A DNA stretch of 64,000 bases, from contig CM024759.1 in the NCBI GenBank assembly GCA_014218235.1, positions 6,836,712 through 6,900,711 on the forward strand, given 5' to 3'. Each line of letters begins with the position of its first letter. Positions within the stretch are counted from its first letter, which is position 1. The position numbers were made by a program, and so were the translations under genes. Source of the DNA: Colocasia esculenta (taxonomy: Eukaryota; Streptophyta; Magnoliopsida; Alismatales; Araceae). Below are positions 11,578 to 22,000 of this stretch, in pieces. A model generated the notes under the pieces. That model saw only the letters and a program-made list of their open reading frames with translations, made no database searches and was not told where the DNA came from.

Positions 11578-12420
11578 AAGTTTTTACTTGATCGGCCGAT
11601 CTTTAAGCATTCCTTTTTTTTTTAAAGTACGACAAACTCAAGAAAGTGGCTGAATTGGCTTCCCCTTATCTTGGGACCTCAAGTTTGGCGTCTAATCTTA
11701 TACAATTTAAACTTAATATGATCTTGATAGTTAAATCAGTCATAATAATATAGATTTTTCACATTAATTGTCCCCTCACTTTAAAAGGCTTAATAGATTC
11801 CACTCTCATGATTGAGTAACATCATCTGTAGAAATTAACCATGTTATTTGGTTAACTCATCCAATTTTGTTGCCACTCCCATCTTCTTAATTTTACAGCA
11901 CGGACCTCGTATTTACCATGTAGATAGTTGTGCCCCGTCATCTATTATATGCTAATAGTTATGTGCATAAACAAACAAGGAGGAAGTCTAACTGCATAAT
12001 TAACATTAATCAAATAAAAGTACAGACAAAAGTGAGCCAACTTACCAGGTACATTCGTGTAATTTGAAATTGTTAAATCTTTCAAGTAATATTATATATT
12101 GCTGCTGTTGTTTGACTGTATGAAGACGGAATTGTTGAATGTCACCATCTCTATTAATGCTTCATACGTGAGAAAGAAGTGTTCTTATTTGATGGGGGGC
12201 ACTTGGCATTGGATCACTTAAGCTTAGGATGGTTATTACCAAGACTGACATTAACCTCACATAATGGAGAAATAACGATGGCATGCCATGCCCTATATAT
12301 GTTGTAAACGTTATTTCCTAGGCGTATCCATCACCTATATATGTATGATACGTTAAGGATTGTTGGAAGGGCAAGTGTTAGTGGATAAAGACTTATTGGG
12401 CCAGTGGGCCTTACGATGTG

Positions 12421-14269
12421 TGTAACGACCCAGAATCCGCATTACCAGTAACCAACCAGTAACCCGAATTCTGACCCGCTAACCCACGAGACAAGTTCGG
12501 AAGGGTAGGAAGTAAGAGTCCGAGGAGACTATATGTAAGAAGATACACACCATGCAAAGCTGTAAAATTCCATTATATGAACATAACATGTACAACTCAG
12601 AGTCCGAGCAAAGTACAGAGTACAGAAGTACAACAAAAAGTACTACTCACTGCAGCTAGGGAGCACCAACACCGGAGTGGCTAGACTCGCTTGGAACGGG
12701 AGTCGACGAAGACCCACCTGAAAGGGAAGTGAGTGAGTCTCAAGAAAAGAGACCCAGTAGGGAAAAGTAACCCCACAGGCAACAGTACTAAAGTGCGGAA
12801 AGTAAAAACTGTAAGTAAGTACACATCGCACCACAACACAAACTGTAAATCTCGCGGCTCAGTAACATACACTCACACACACACAGTAAGTAGGACTCAG
12901 CTAGGGTCTGTGGCTCGGCATCCCGTCACCACAGAGGCTCTCAACCCCAGCCACGTGTGCACACTACAGACGCTCTCTCTCGCGTCTGGTCCACGACCGG
13001 TTTTTCCCCTACGCCTGATCCTAGCGGTAGAGAAGGGGCTCCACGGAGACCGGCTCAAAACCACCACAAGGAGTACGCACAGGACAGAGTCGCACTCGGC
13101 GTCCTGGCTCACTAGCGGAGAACAACCACACGCTAGTCATCTAGACGGAGTCGCACCCACGCCTAGGAAACACAACAGAAACGGGCACACGGTAACGCAA
13201 CGCGCGTACAACAGACGGAACACACCCAACGTCTGAAACCCCGTACAGTAAGTAAACATCTCGTGCCACAAACAACTACTCAAATGCACAGGCGGAGTCA
13301 CACTCTAAGCCTGGCCCACTTGTGCTATTAGGGCGGACATCACATGTCAATCGCCTCTAAACACACAACTCAAGTCTGCTGGGAGACAGGAGATTAACGG
13401 CCATATCGATTGCCGCCAATATGAGATAAACGGCACTCACCATGTCGTTTATCCTGAATAAACGGCAATCGACCTTGTCGTTTAAATCACCCCTGAAGAT
13501 CTCAACGTCAACAGATGTGGACGTTGATATCTTCAGTCCCCTAAACCCAGAACTGAACCGAATCAGTTCAATTGGGTAGAATTACCCAACAGAACTCCGA
13601 CTGATGGAGGGAAACACTTCCTCTCATCAATCCATACTACCAGAACATCATAATTAAACATTCTAACACCTAGATTGTCCAATTCACCCTCAATTCCGGT
13701 ATGATACAACCCAAACCCTAAACCATAAATTGCATATCAATTCACTTAATTGGACATGCTGATTTACTGGGGAAGGTTATAGGGGTTAAGTCCCTACCTC
13801 AGAACGCTTTAACAATCCCCGAACAGCCACTAATCGCGCCAGATTCCCCCGAAGACTCCGCACAAATCACACCAAAATCTCGCGTTTCCCGCCCGATCGA
13901 GCAACGCCACACGAACCAGGGTCTTCCCACGAGCTCATATCAACCAACAGAAGCTGCGGAAATGGAGAAAAGCCAAGGTGGAGGGAAGGAGAGGAAAGGA
14001 GAAAGAAAGAACTATGCTCTCGGGCTGCCCTATTTCAACAGGCCCGACCAGTCGACGTCAACATCACTGGTCGCCTACTGAACCGCCTACAGACTAACGT
14101 CCAGATCCCATGTCGTTGAGTTCAACATCAGACGTCCACATCTCTGGACGCTGACTCTGACTCAACGGCAAGCCCTGGTTGTCAACCCGTCAACAACAAT
14201 GGTCTTGTCGTCGACCACACAGAACCATTACAAACCCAATAAGGATCCACTAAAACCCGAGACCTTACA
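12421..14269 (-). mobile_element. Solo LTR S (1.85 kb, TSD ATGTG)
   Basis: Begins TGTAACGACC and ends GACCTTACA, flanked by exact ATGTG duplications at 12416-12420 and 14270-14274. No internal region is left, so it arose by LTR-LTR recombination. The direction is inferred from similarity to the minus-strand LTRs of T and A, for example TCCCTACCTCAGAACGC at about 13791. It carries a hairpin cluster at 13389-13530 and more half-site words at about 14050-14215. Confidence 0.9.
13389..13530 (-). repeat. Hairpin cluster of solo LTR S
   Basis: Four stems in a row: ACGGC-N10-GCCGC, ACGGC-N9-GTCGT inside 11-bp arms GATAAACGGCA/TGTCGTTTATC, ACGGC-N10-GTCGT, and TCAACGTC-N10-GACGTTGA at 13502-13527. 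The last stem extends to GAAGAT/ATCTTC with one mismatch. Confidence 0.75.
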
Positions 14270-14274
14270 ATGTG

Positions 14275-15590
14275 TGTCCATTATATGCTGCAGTTTGGAC
14301 TTTTCTTGACTTCTTGATTAGAGTTCTTAAGTGGACACAAACTGGACGGGTTATCTGGACAAAGATAACACTAGAAGAGAGAGAGAGAGAGAGATAACAA
14401 CACGACCACCATTGCCTCCTCATCTTATCTAAGTGGACACAAACTACGTACTAGCCCATTAATGAACAACTGGGGGACAACATTCGAAACATCTCTGTCT
14501 ATTAGGACTGCAAAAAATATTTGTGTGCGATCCGATTATGATAAAAATTTTAAGATATGAAAACCCATTTAACCACCGATACCAAATCGGTTTTGGATTC
14601 GTATATTTCGGATAAACTATCCGAATGAGATGCAAAAACAACAAATTTCATATCTAATTATCGATTTCTAAATCCAATAATATATATATTATCCAAATCT
14701 ATTTTTATCTAAATTCTGGATTTAATTTTTTGAATTCATTTATATTCAATAACATTTAATTTTTTATAATTTGAAAAGTATTCGAATATAGAAACTATCA
14801 TTTCGTATTTGATTTCGATTCCAATATTTTTGATATTTTTTTATCGAATTCGAATATGAAAAATAACTTCTGAATCTAACCTATTTACACTCCTCTTATC
14901 TTTATATGGCTTTCTACATATGACATACGAACATGCATGGACGGACCCATTAATGAAGAACCAGTGGGGTCATGTGACCCCACTAGATTTTTAAAACCCT
15001 ATTAATGAGTCTAAATTTTTTCATTACATTAATTTGTTAAATTTTTTTTTAAAAAGAATGACCCCATTAAAAATTTTTCCGGATCCGTCTATGCGAACAT
15101 GTGATGCATAACACTCAGGATAACATATATAGAACTCCAACAATCAATATATATAGAAGTGTAGTTATTTTAGAGAAATATTTAAAAATCACATGGAACG
15201 GATATCCATCCTTACCTAATCTCACATAGTAGTGGAGCTTAGGACGGTGTGACTCCGAGTGGACCCATCATTATGTAATAGTAAATACTAGATGGATAGT
15301 GATCATGTGTGTGATCATTATATTTATTTTAATGTAAATACACTAATAAATACATTTTTTATCCCTCTTTGGATGAGTATAATGTACTATAAGTGCATTG
15401 GCCAATGAAAATTAAAGACGACGTATACTTTGAAATACATTTATTTCTCCATTTTAATATGACGCCAACTACTTGCACTCCAAGCATTCTGACTTTTTCC
15501 AAGGATGCCTTGTTAGGCAAGCATTTCATCGATCCATGAACCACACAAAGACCTCATCTCTGAAGCCTGTGTTGGGCTAGTTTATGTGTG
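14275..15590. other. AT-rich noncoding stretch upstream of the host gene
   Basis: No gene seen. It holds a GA microsatellite (about 14374-14393), a TCGGATTCGAATA-like AT-rich repeat region (14500-14890), and a short palindrome at about 14966-14985 (GTGGGGTCA, TG, TGACCCCAC). Around the palindrome, GGATCCGTC-type and GGACGGACCCATTAAT ends suggest a scrap of a DNA transposon. Confidence 0.5.
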
Positions 15591-15598
15591 CGTGTGTG

Positions 15599-15609
15599 TA
15601 TATAAATAT
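15599..15609 (+). promoter_or_regulatory. TATA box of the host gene
   Basis: GTATATAAATA lies 66-76 bp upstream of the ATG at 15675, giving a short predicted 5' UTR of about 40 bases. The flanks are GTGTGTGTG and then GGGAGATCTC. Confidence 0.55.
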
Positions 15610-15674
15610 GGGAGATCTCATCAGAGTCTCCCTGTCCATCACAACGCAAGGCCAGCTTGAGCAAACGGGGGAAG

Positions 15675-16202
15675 ATGAGGAGGGAGGGGCGGCAGCACGG
15701 GTGGGTCCGGACCCGGATGATCCTGAACCCGGCTCAGGACCCGAAACCCAAACGCAGGTACGTCAACGTCTTGGACGCCCCGCCCGCCGCCGGTGTCTTC
15801 GCGAAGGCGCCGGCGAAGCCCACCAACCACTCCAAGTTCACCGGTCGGTGCTCCAAACCGGTTTGTGGAGAGTGCCGCCACTGCCCCGCCTGCAAGTCCA
15901 GCGGCAAAGCCAAGGGCGCTGCCAAGCTCCGGAGGCTGGATGCCACGCCAAGCTGCTTTCTCGGCCACCACGGCGCGTCGGCCACGGAGGTCGTCGGCCA
16001 GCTTACAGGCGAGGATGAGGAGAGAGAAGAAGGAGAAGAAGAAGAAGCAGCTGCCGGCCTTGTTATTGAGGGTTTGGAGGCCACAGGAGAGGAGGAGGTT
16101 CACCAAGAGTTTGAAAACGACGATGAAGCTACCGATGGAGATTGGTTAATGGTGAAACATATGAACATGCTCGCAGATCCAGTTCAGGTCCGATACAACT
16201 AA
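15675..16202 (+). CDS. Plant-specific protein of unknown function (175 aa)
   Basis: Single-exon frame from ATG 15675 to TAA 16200-16202. It starts MRREGRQHGWVRT, then NPKP-like residues (PKPKRRYVNVLDAPPAAG), KPTNHSKFTG, and a cysteine cluster CSKPVCGECRHCPACKSSGK with the spacing C-x4-C-x2-C-x2-C-x2-C, which may bind metal. The C-terminal third is acidic with Glu runs and ends VQVRYN. I recall a small conserved land-plant family with the same MRREGRQHG start and ACKSK..KG motif and no known function. The start was chosen because the family begins there; the frame is open a little further upstream without an ATG. It is GC-rich at third positions, unlike the surrounding AT-rich DNA. It is the only likely host gene in the window. 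Confidence 0.8.
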   Translation: MRREGRQHGWVRTRMILNPAQDPKPKRRYVNVLDAPPAAGVFAKAPAKPTNHSKFTGRCSKPVCGECRHCPACKSSGKAKGAAKLRRLDATPSCFLGHHGASATEVVGQLTGEDEEREEGEEEEAAAGLVIEGLEATGEEEVHQEFENDDEATDGDWLMVKHMNMLADPVQVRYN

Positions 16203-17145
16203 GATCCGATTCGGTTCAGATGCTTCAAGAAAAGTTTCAGTCACAAAGCATCAGATGCTGATCGTGTCTCTGGATATGGAGGACAAAGTGAGAGAGAAAG
16301 AATGCAGTAGTACTCTTTCCTCCAATCTAATTGCCTCTCTATTTTCTGCATCAAGGCAGATCTACAATGAAAAAGAAAAAGGCATAACTTTTACATATTT
16401 TGAAGCTTGATATGTTTGAACTTGCATTAAAAGAGATCATCTCATGTGATTTGACTTGTTTAAAATACTAATTCTATCGCCTATCATCAAAGTTGCCTTG
16501 TGACATTGTGTTTGTGAGTGTGCCCCCGTGTGAGAGAGAGAGAAAGAGAGAGAGAGTTGTAAAAAAAATATTTTCTTGAGAGATTTGTAGGGATAAATTA
16601 ATCTTTTTATTCTTTTAATTTAACTGTGATTATGTTAAATAAGTGGAATCAAACAATAAGAATAAATATGATGAAATACATATATATATATAATATAAAA
16701 TATAGATTTTAACGATATGGATTCAAATATGACGTATTTCATGTTTAATTTTATCTAAAGTTCTCCTTCCTCTTATTATGGAGAAGAGTTTGGTTAATTA
16801 GGTCAGCTAGAAAACCAAGTTAAAGAAGCCCTAATCCTTCCTAATTGGCCCGTCATGCATGTTCTGTTGAGGATATCATTTCCCCAAACAACACATTAAG
16901 TTCCTTCTTCATTTGATTAGCTCATCAACTCTATAAATAGTTAGCCACATTTTTTAGCCCTATCTACAATAAGCACGTCAAAACCTGTTGAATCTCTAAC
17001 GAAAGGCAAATTAGCCTACTTACATGCTGATCAATTTACATTTAACATCTTGCAAATTCACTCAGATTAATTAGTTAATTTATGTGGAATGAAGGACTTC
17101 ATAGACTAAAAATAAATTATTAAATAAATGAAACATAGATCCCAT
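16203..17145. other. 3' flank of the host gene, noncoding
   Basis: AT-rich, no gene seen. It includes a GA-rich microsatellite (about 16531-16556) and a TA run (16681-16692). Any polyadenylation signal is unclear; AATGAAAA near 16366 is one candidate. Confidence 0.5.
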
Positions 17146-17300
17146 CACTACAACAAATTGGGTCTATAGGCACAGATTTTATCTACGGCACGGTAATACG
17201 TAGGTGCAAACGAGAATTAAATACGCTAAAAACATCTGTTGTAAGGTTACACATACAGTTATTTTAACCGTGTCTATACACGTACATATAATTACGATTT
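17146..17300 (+). mobile_element. CACTA-type (En/Spm-like) terminal fragment
   Basis: CACTACAACAAATTGGGTCT at 17146 matches the usual terminal sequence of plant CACTA transposons, followed by GC-poor subterminal DNA. No matching inverted end or transposase is in view. The right limit is a guess, because the Tat-like LTR begins nearby. Confidence 0.4.
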
Positions 17301-17308
17301 TACATAAT

Positions 17309-17889
17309 TGACACAAATAGCTCGTACTAGTCTGGCATAGCTCCCACTGGTCGGGCCGAGCGATGACTTGGCCGACCTATTGACACCTTCTGGCCGACTT
17401 CTGAAGTCTGAGGTATACTCTGCTCGGCTGGACATGGAGAGGAGCATGGCGTACATGCAAGATTTTCGGGACGTGGCCCGCAGGGCGATTAGAGTATCCT
17501 TTAAACCAGGTAAGGTCCGGCCATCACACCACCAGAGATATCGACCTTGAAATCCACGATCTTGGCAGGTCTGGGTTGCCGGTTATAGCCATGATCATGC
17601 GGCAGTCACGGGGATCCCTTGCGAGATTCATGGAATCCCCTAGTCGATCACTATGCATAGGCTACCGTTATAAAAAGGACAGACATCCTACAGAGACATG
17701 TACAAAAAATCTCTAACACTTCCTGTCTAGTTTACCTATTCCCACTACTGACTTGAGTGTCGGAGTATCTGCCCGTCAAGCCTTCTCGGTGGGACTGCAG
17801 GTCGGGAGTTCGACATCATTTTCGACATCGACATCTCCTTCCCTTGGTCTCCTCGGTTTGAGCCGCCCTATGTTACACTAACAGTAACA
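17309..17889 (+). repeat. 5' LTR of Tat-like Ty3 element (start uncertain)
   Basis: The end at AGTAACA (17889) is fixed by the PBS that follows. A TATAAAA box at 17669-17675 fits an LTR promoter. The start is not certain: TGACAC at about 17309 is one candidate, and no second LTR copy is in the window for comparison. Confidence 0.55.
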
Positions 17890-17891
17890 TT

Positions 17892-17909
17892 TGGTGCCGT
17901 CTGTGGGAA
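17892..17909 (+). promoter_or_regulatory. Primer binding site of the Tat-like element
   Basis: TGGTGCCGTCTGTGGGAA, a form common in plant Tat/Athila-type elements and different from the iMet PBS used by the other elements here. It lies two bases after the LTR end. Confidence 0.7.
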
Positions 17910-17924
17910 GGGATTGTAGCTTCT

Positions 17925-18398
17925 ATGGCTCCCAAGGGAAAGATGGTCACCCGATTGTCCGGGGAAGAGACTTTTCTCACCAAAACTCTGGAAGAGGTCG
18001 ACATTGGAGGTCCAGGTTCCGACAAGCAGGTACTCCATGACCTCTTCCCGACTCGATCAGGTGGAGCAATTGATTGCGAGTCTACTCGACACGCTCGCCC
18101 ACATAGATTAAAATCAGCAGGGCACCGCCGCCCGAACTACGACGAAAGAAGGTCAAGTCACGCCTGTCTTGGGTGACCCTAGCTTCGCAGCACCATCTAC
18201 AGTACATCCCCCTCCCCCGGCGTTGTCAGTGAGCTTCAGAAGATCCCAAGAGCCGACAATTCACAGACGAATGCACTCTCAAAGTATGTCGCAACCTCCG
18301 AGCACTACCCCGAAGCCTCGGTACTTGTCGAGGAGCTCTGCAACCCTTCTGTGGGGGCCTCGACTAAGGTTTTTTGTACATAAGCAAGATCAACCTAG
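17925..18398 (+). pseudogene. Tat-like gag N-terminal remnant
   Basis: ATG at 17925 gives MAPKGKMVTRLSGEETFL, then shifted frames with Pro/Ser-rich sequence. The Retrotrans_gag core, protease, RT and RNase H are missing; the sequence passes directly to an integrase zinc-finger region at 18399. This shows a large internal deletion. Confidence 0.5.
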
Positions 18399-18603
18399 AT
18401 GACTTCGATCGTGGAGTATATCCGAGATGGTCTCCTTCCAAAAGACCCAGATGCAGCTTTAAAGACGAAGCGACGAGCTCCGAGGTTCTTCTTGATGAGA
18501 GATGTCCTTTACCAAAGAGGCTTTGAATACGCACACCTTCCCCGCGTCTGTCTCGACCAAGCCTAGGAGATCATTTAGGAAGTGCATGAGGGTACTTGCG
18601 GAA
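18399..18603 (+). pseudogene. Tat-like integrase, N-terminal part
   Basis: Reads YIRDGLLPKDPDA, RRAPRFFLMRDVLYQRG and EVHEGTCGS, the region before the HHCC zinc finger in Tat/Athila-type integrases. In-frame TAGs interrupt near the end. It stops at about 18603 where the C-family LTR begins, and resumes at 49015 after 30.4 kb. About 57 nt between the two halves are missing. Confidence 0.75.
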
Positions 18604-18724
18604 GCCAAGAAGTGATATTAGATTGAGTAAGGTCTCAATCAGGAAAATTAAAGTAAAGGAGCCGATGAAGGAAGTCTTGGGATGAGTGGGAAATTCATGA
18701 AATGGGGACACTAACCACCAGCAC

Positions 18725-19130
18725 TTCGGATATGAAGAAGTGGAACTTCAGATATGACGAAGTGAGGCTTCCTATATGTCAAAATATAACGTTGTCCACC
18801 GAAGTGGAATTCGGATATGACGAAGTGGAACTTCAGATATGATGAAGTGAGACTTCGTATATGTCAAAATATAATAATGTCAGCCGAAGTGGAACTTCAG
18901 ATATGACGAAGTGAAACTTCAGATATGATGAAGTGATACTTCATATATGTCAAAATATAACGTTCTCAGCCGAAGTGGAATTTCGGATATGACGAAGTGG
19001 AACTTCAATATAACGTTGTCAGTCGAAGTGGAATATCGGATATGACGAAGTGGAAGTCAGATATGATGAAGTTATCTTTTTATATGATGAAGTGGACTTC
19101 ATATATGACGAAGTTAGCTTCGACTGATCA
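18725..19130 (+). repeat. Tandem array of a 22-bp unit
   Basis: About 14 degenerate copies of a unit like GATATGACGAAGTGGAACTT, interspersed with GTCAAAATATAACGTTGTCAG. The homologous LTR at 46020-46110 has only about two copies, so the array expanded or shrank between copies. Confidence 0.8.
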
Positions 19131-19154
19131 TGAAGAAAATATACATGACAAAGT

Positions 19155-19620
19155 AAAGGTAATCGATGTTCAAATGAACAGTCGATGTTTAAGTAGTAAT
19201 CTATATTTGTCCTTCAGTAATCGATGTTCAAATGAACAATTGATGTTTAAGTAGTAATCAATGTTGGTCCACAATCGATGTTTAAGGACAATCGATGTTG
19301 GTTTGCAATCGATGTTTAAGTAGTAATCGATGTTGGTCCGCAATAGATATTTAAACACAATCGGTGTTGGTCCGCCATCGTTGTTTAAAGGACAATCAAT
19401 GCTGGTCTGCAATCGATGTTCTAAATGAGCAATCGATGTTTCCTTCAGCAATCAATTGCCTTCTATGTAATCAATGTTTCTCCTTTACCAATCGATTGCC
19501 TCTTTATGACAATCGATTGCCTTGTTATTTGAGAATCGATTGCCTTGTTAATTGACAATCGATTGTCTGGTTACTCAACAATCGATTGCTTTGTTATTTA
19601 GCAATCAATATGGATTTTTA
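19155..19620 (+). repeat. ATCGAT half-site array in C-family LTR (U3)
   Basis: About 20 copies of AATCGATGTT or CAATCGATTG in varied form. In the best-kept part (19215-19400) the ATCGAT palindromes are 11-12 nt apart. It lies upstream of the TATA box. The paralogous array is at about 46150-46700. Confidence 0.8.
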
Positions 19621-21109
19621 ACACCAATCAATGGAGGATTTTGTTCTCCAATTGATGTGAGCCCTTCCACAACCAATAGGTGGCTTTATCAGTAATCGAT
19701 GTGGCTCTTGAACACAGTCGATGGGGGCCTTGTACTCCCATCATGATAGGACTACCTAGAGACTTAAATATGGGAAAGATTTGAATAGTTTGTACTTGGA
19801 AAAGACCCCTTGGACATATCACTTTAGGAGTTGGAAAAAAGGCATGGCCCAAGTATGGTGGGTCTGTCCTTTTTCACACCAAGTCAAGGGTAGATATGAC
19901 AAAGAGTATGACCTGAGAATGATAGATCTGTGACTATCTGTCCTTGTCCCACACAAAGTCAAAAGTTAGATATGGCTGGGCATGGGTTTTGTATGACCCC
20001 AAGGCCCATATATGGCCACGTTTGACCTCTGAATTCCATGAACTCTCATTGTAGATAAAGAAAAAGGGCATTGTATAAACACCATGATACCTTCCCAGAC
20101 TGACCCCGATGCCTTTTCTGGTTTTGTTGAAACCTTGGAGTTGGAGAACCCCTCTATTGCTCATCCTTGAAAGAGACTTGCTGGAGCAGAAGGGAAGAAC
20201 TTGAAGCTTGGAGAGCTTGGATGTTCTCCATCCTTGGACCACTGCCTCGACCTGTTGGAGCTGGACTTCAAGAAGTTCTTCTTCCTCTAAGCTATGCATC
20301 AAACAATAGGAGTGGATCTAAAGAGCAACCCAAAAGGTAGGTTTTCTCTGGTACAAATTAAACTGCTTGTTCTTGTTCAAAGTATCATTGGATTTTTCTA
20401 TGTTAAGAACCTAGTGGAACACCTCTGATTTGCCTAAATGTCCGATCAGTAGAATGTTAGGATTTCCTGACCCTTACACCTTCGCAAGACCCACCTTGTT
20501 TCTGCTTGTTCTTAGGAACATGACCCTTGTTCCTAGGGAGTATGTCCATAGTTCTTGATCTTTCCCGGAATTGGAACCCATTTGATTTGTCTATTGGTCT
20601 AAGCATTTCTGGAACCATTAGATTGGAAATGCAATCCTCAAGTTTGATCATGTGGTGTTTCCAACAACCTCCTTGATGGAAACTTTGTCTAAGCCTCTTG
20701 TGTACTTTTGAAACCTTGCTACCAGCATCATTGGGTCTGATGCACCCTTGGATATCCATAGACCCATTTCCCTTACTGTTTCAAGTATACTTTGACTGGC
20801 CCTTGTGGCACTCGAATTGGCCCTTGTGGCACTTCGATTGGCCCTTCTGGCAAGTTCAACAACTCTTCCTTTTGTACTCTTTGACTGCTTATTGGAGATG
20901 ATCAACTTATCCCCATGTAATTTAAATTAATTACATATCTATTTTGGTGATTAACAAAACTAAAACAAAGTTTAATTTAACATATTTTCTATGAGATTTG
21001 AGTATAGGAAATGAAACAAGGAATATCAAGCTAAATGGGTAAGTAGTATTTATTCTATAGCAATGTAAGTTCAAAGCATGAAATTTTCTAAGTTCACATC
21101 GACTCTTTA

Positions 21110-22000
21110 GTTGGTATAACGATTTCTTATGAATCATAAGGATTTCCTCATTCACATCGATTTTGATTCTATAACGATTTCATAAGTCATTGCTATTCTA
21201 TTGCAGTATATCTCACAACGATTCGTTAAGTGATCGCAAACGATTTCTTAAGTGATCATGTCGATTTGCCTTCATAACGATTTGCTAAGTATTCATAACG
21301 ACTTGCTTTCGTAACGATTTCTTAAGTGATCGCAACGATTTGCCCTCACAACGATTCGGTAAGTGATCGCAATGATTTGCCCTCACAACGATTCGGTAAG
21401 TGATCGCAACGATTTGCCCTCACAACGATTCGGTAAGTGATCGCAACGATTTGCTAAGTATTCATAACGAATTGCTTAAGTGATCGCAACGATTTGCTTT
21501 CATAACGATTCATTAAGTATTCATAACGATTCGCTTCCATAACTATTCGATAAATGATCACATCGATTTCTTAAGAAAGAACAACGATTTGCTCTCACAT
21601 CGATTTGATAAGTGAGAACAACGATTTCAGTGTCACAACGACTCATCAAGTTTCAAAACGATTTGATTCCTGTAACGATTCGATAAGTTACATAACTACT
21701 CTGTTACTGTAATGATTCATCAAGTTACATAACGACTTGGTCGCTGTAATGATTCGATACAGCAAACAACGATTCATTCACATTGTCTTTAACGATTTGA
21801 TTATAACGACTTGTGCGTAACGATTTGCTTATGGAGTCACAACGATTTGTCTATACAACGATTTGGTTATTAATGCATAAACGATTTGTATGTGCATCGG
21901 TTTTCTTATGAGTGCACAACGATATACATGAATATCAACTCATTTGCATAACGATTTCATAAGTCATGCATATAACGATTCCATGTGAAAATAATGATTT
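21110..22000 (+). repeat. AACGATT repeat array in SIRE LTR
   Basis: More than 40 copies of AACGATT-like words. In 21320-21460 a 37-nt unit (CAACGATTCGGTAAGTGATC and onward) repeats in tandem. Unlike the Ty3 LTRs here, the word is not an inverted repeat. It lies upstream of the TATA box. Confidence 0.8.

Larger units (their letters stand above)
10901..12415. other. Noncoding stretch with foldback sequences
   Basis: No convincing coding region. AT-rich DNA with two foldback structures (11050-11126 and 11472-11577) and two similar motifs reading GTCYCSTCACTTTAAAAGG at about 11438 and 11770 that may bound a small degenerate element. The short open frames here show no family motif. Confidence 0.5.
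18604..20898 (+). repeat. C-family LTR, left part, interrupted by SIRE element
   Basis: Homologous to 45898-47980. It holds a 22-bp tandem array, an ATCGAT array, a TATA box (GTATAAAC near 20075) and an R/U5-like leader. The left end is truncated, and the expected LTR start and TSD are not present. At 20899 the SIRE LTR begins; the matching site in the other copy (about 47980, CATTGGATTG) is uninterrupted. Confidence 0.65.

Noticed and set aside
12733..13236. 167-aa plus-strand frame
   Set aside because: Entirely inside solo LTR S, with repeated Thr/His/Arg translations of ACAC-rich DNA.
15639..16106. 155-aa open frame on the minus strand and other frames over the host gene
   Set aside because: Shadows of the GC-rich coding frame 15675-16202; no motif of their own.
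20457..20905. Minus-strand frames in the C LTR (100 and 85 aa) that look gag-like
   Set aside because: They sit between the TATA box and the U5 part of an LTR, and the second copy has partly different frames; no conserved gag motif could be confirmed.
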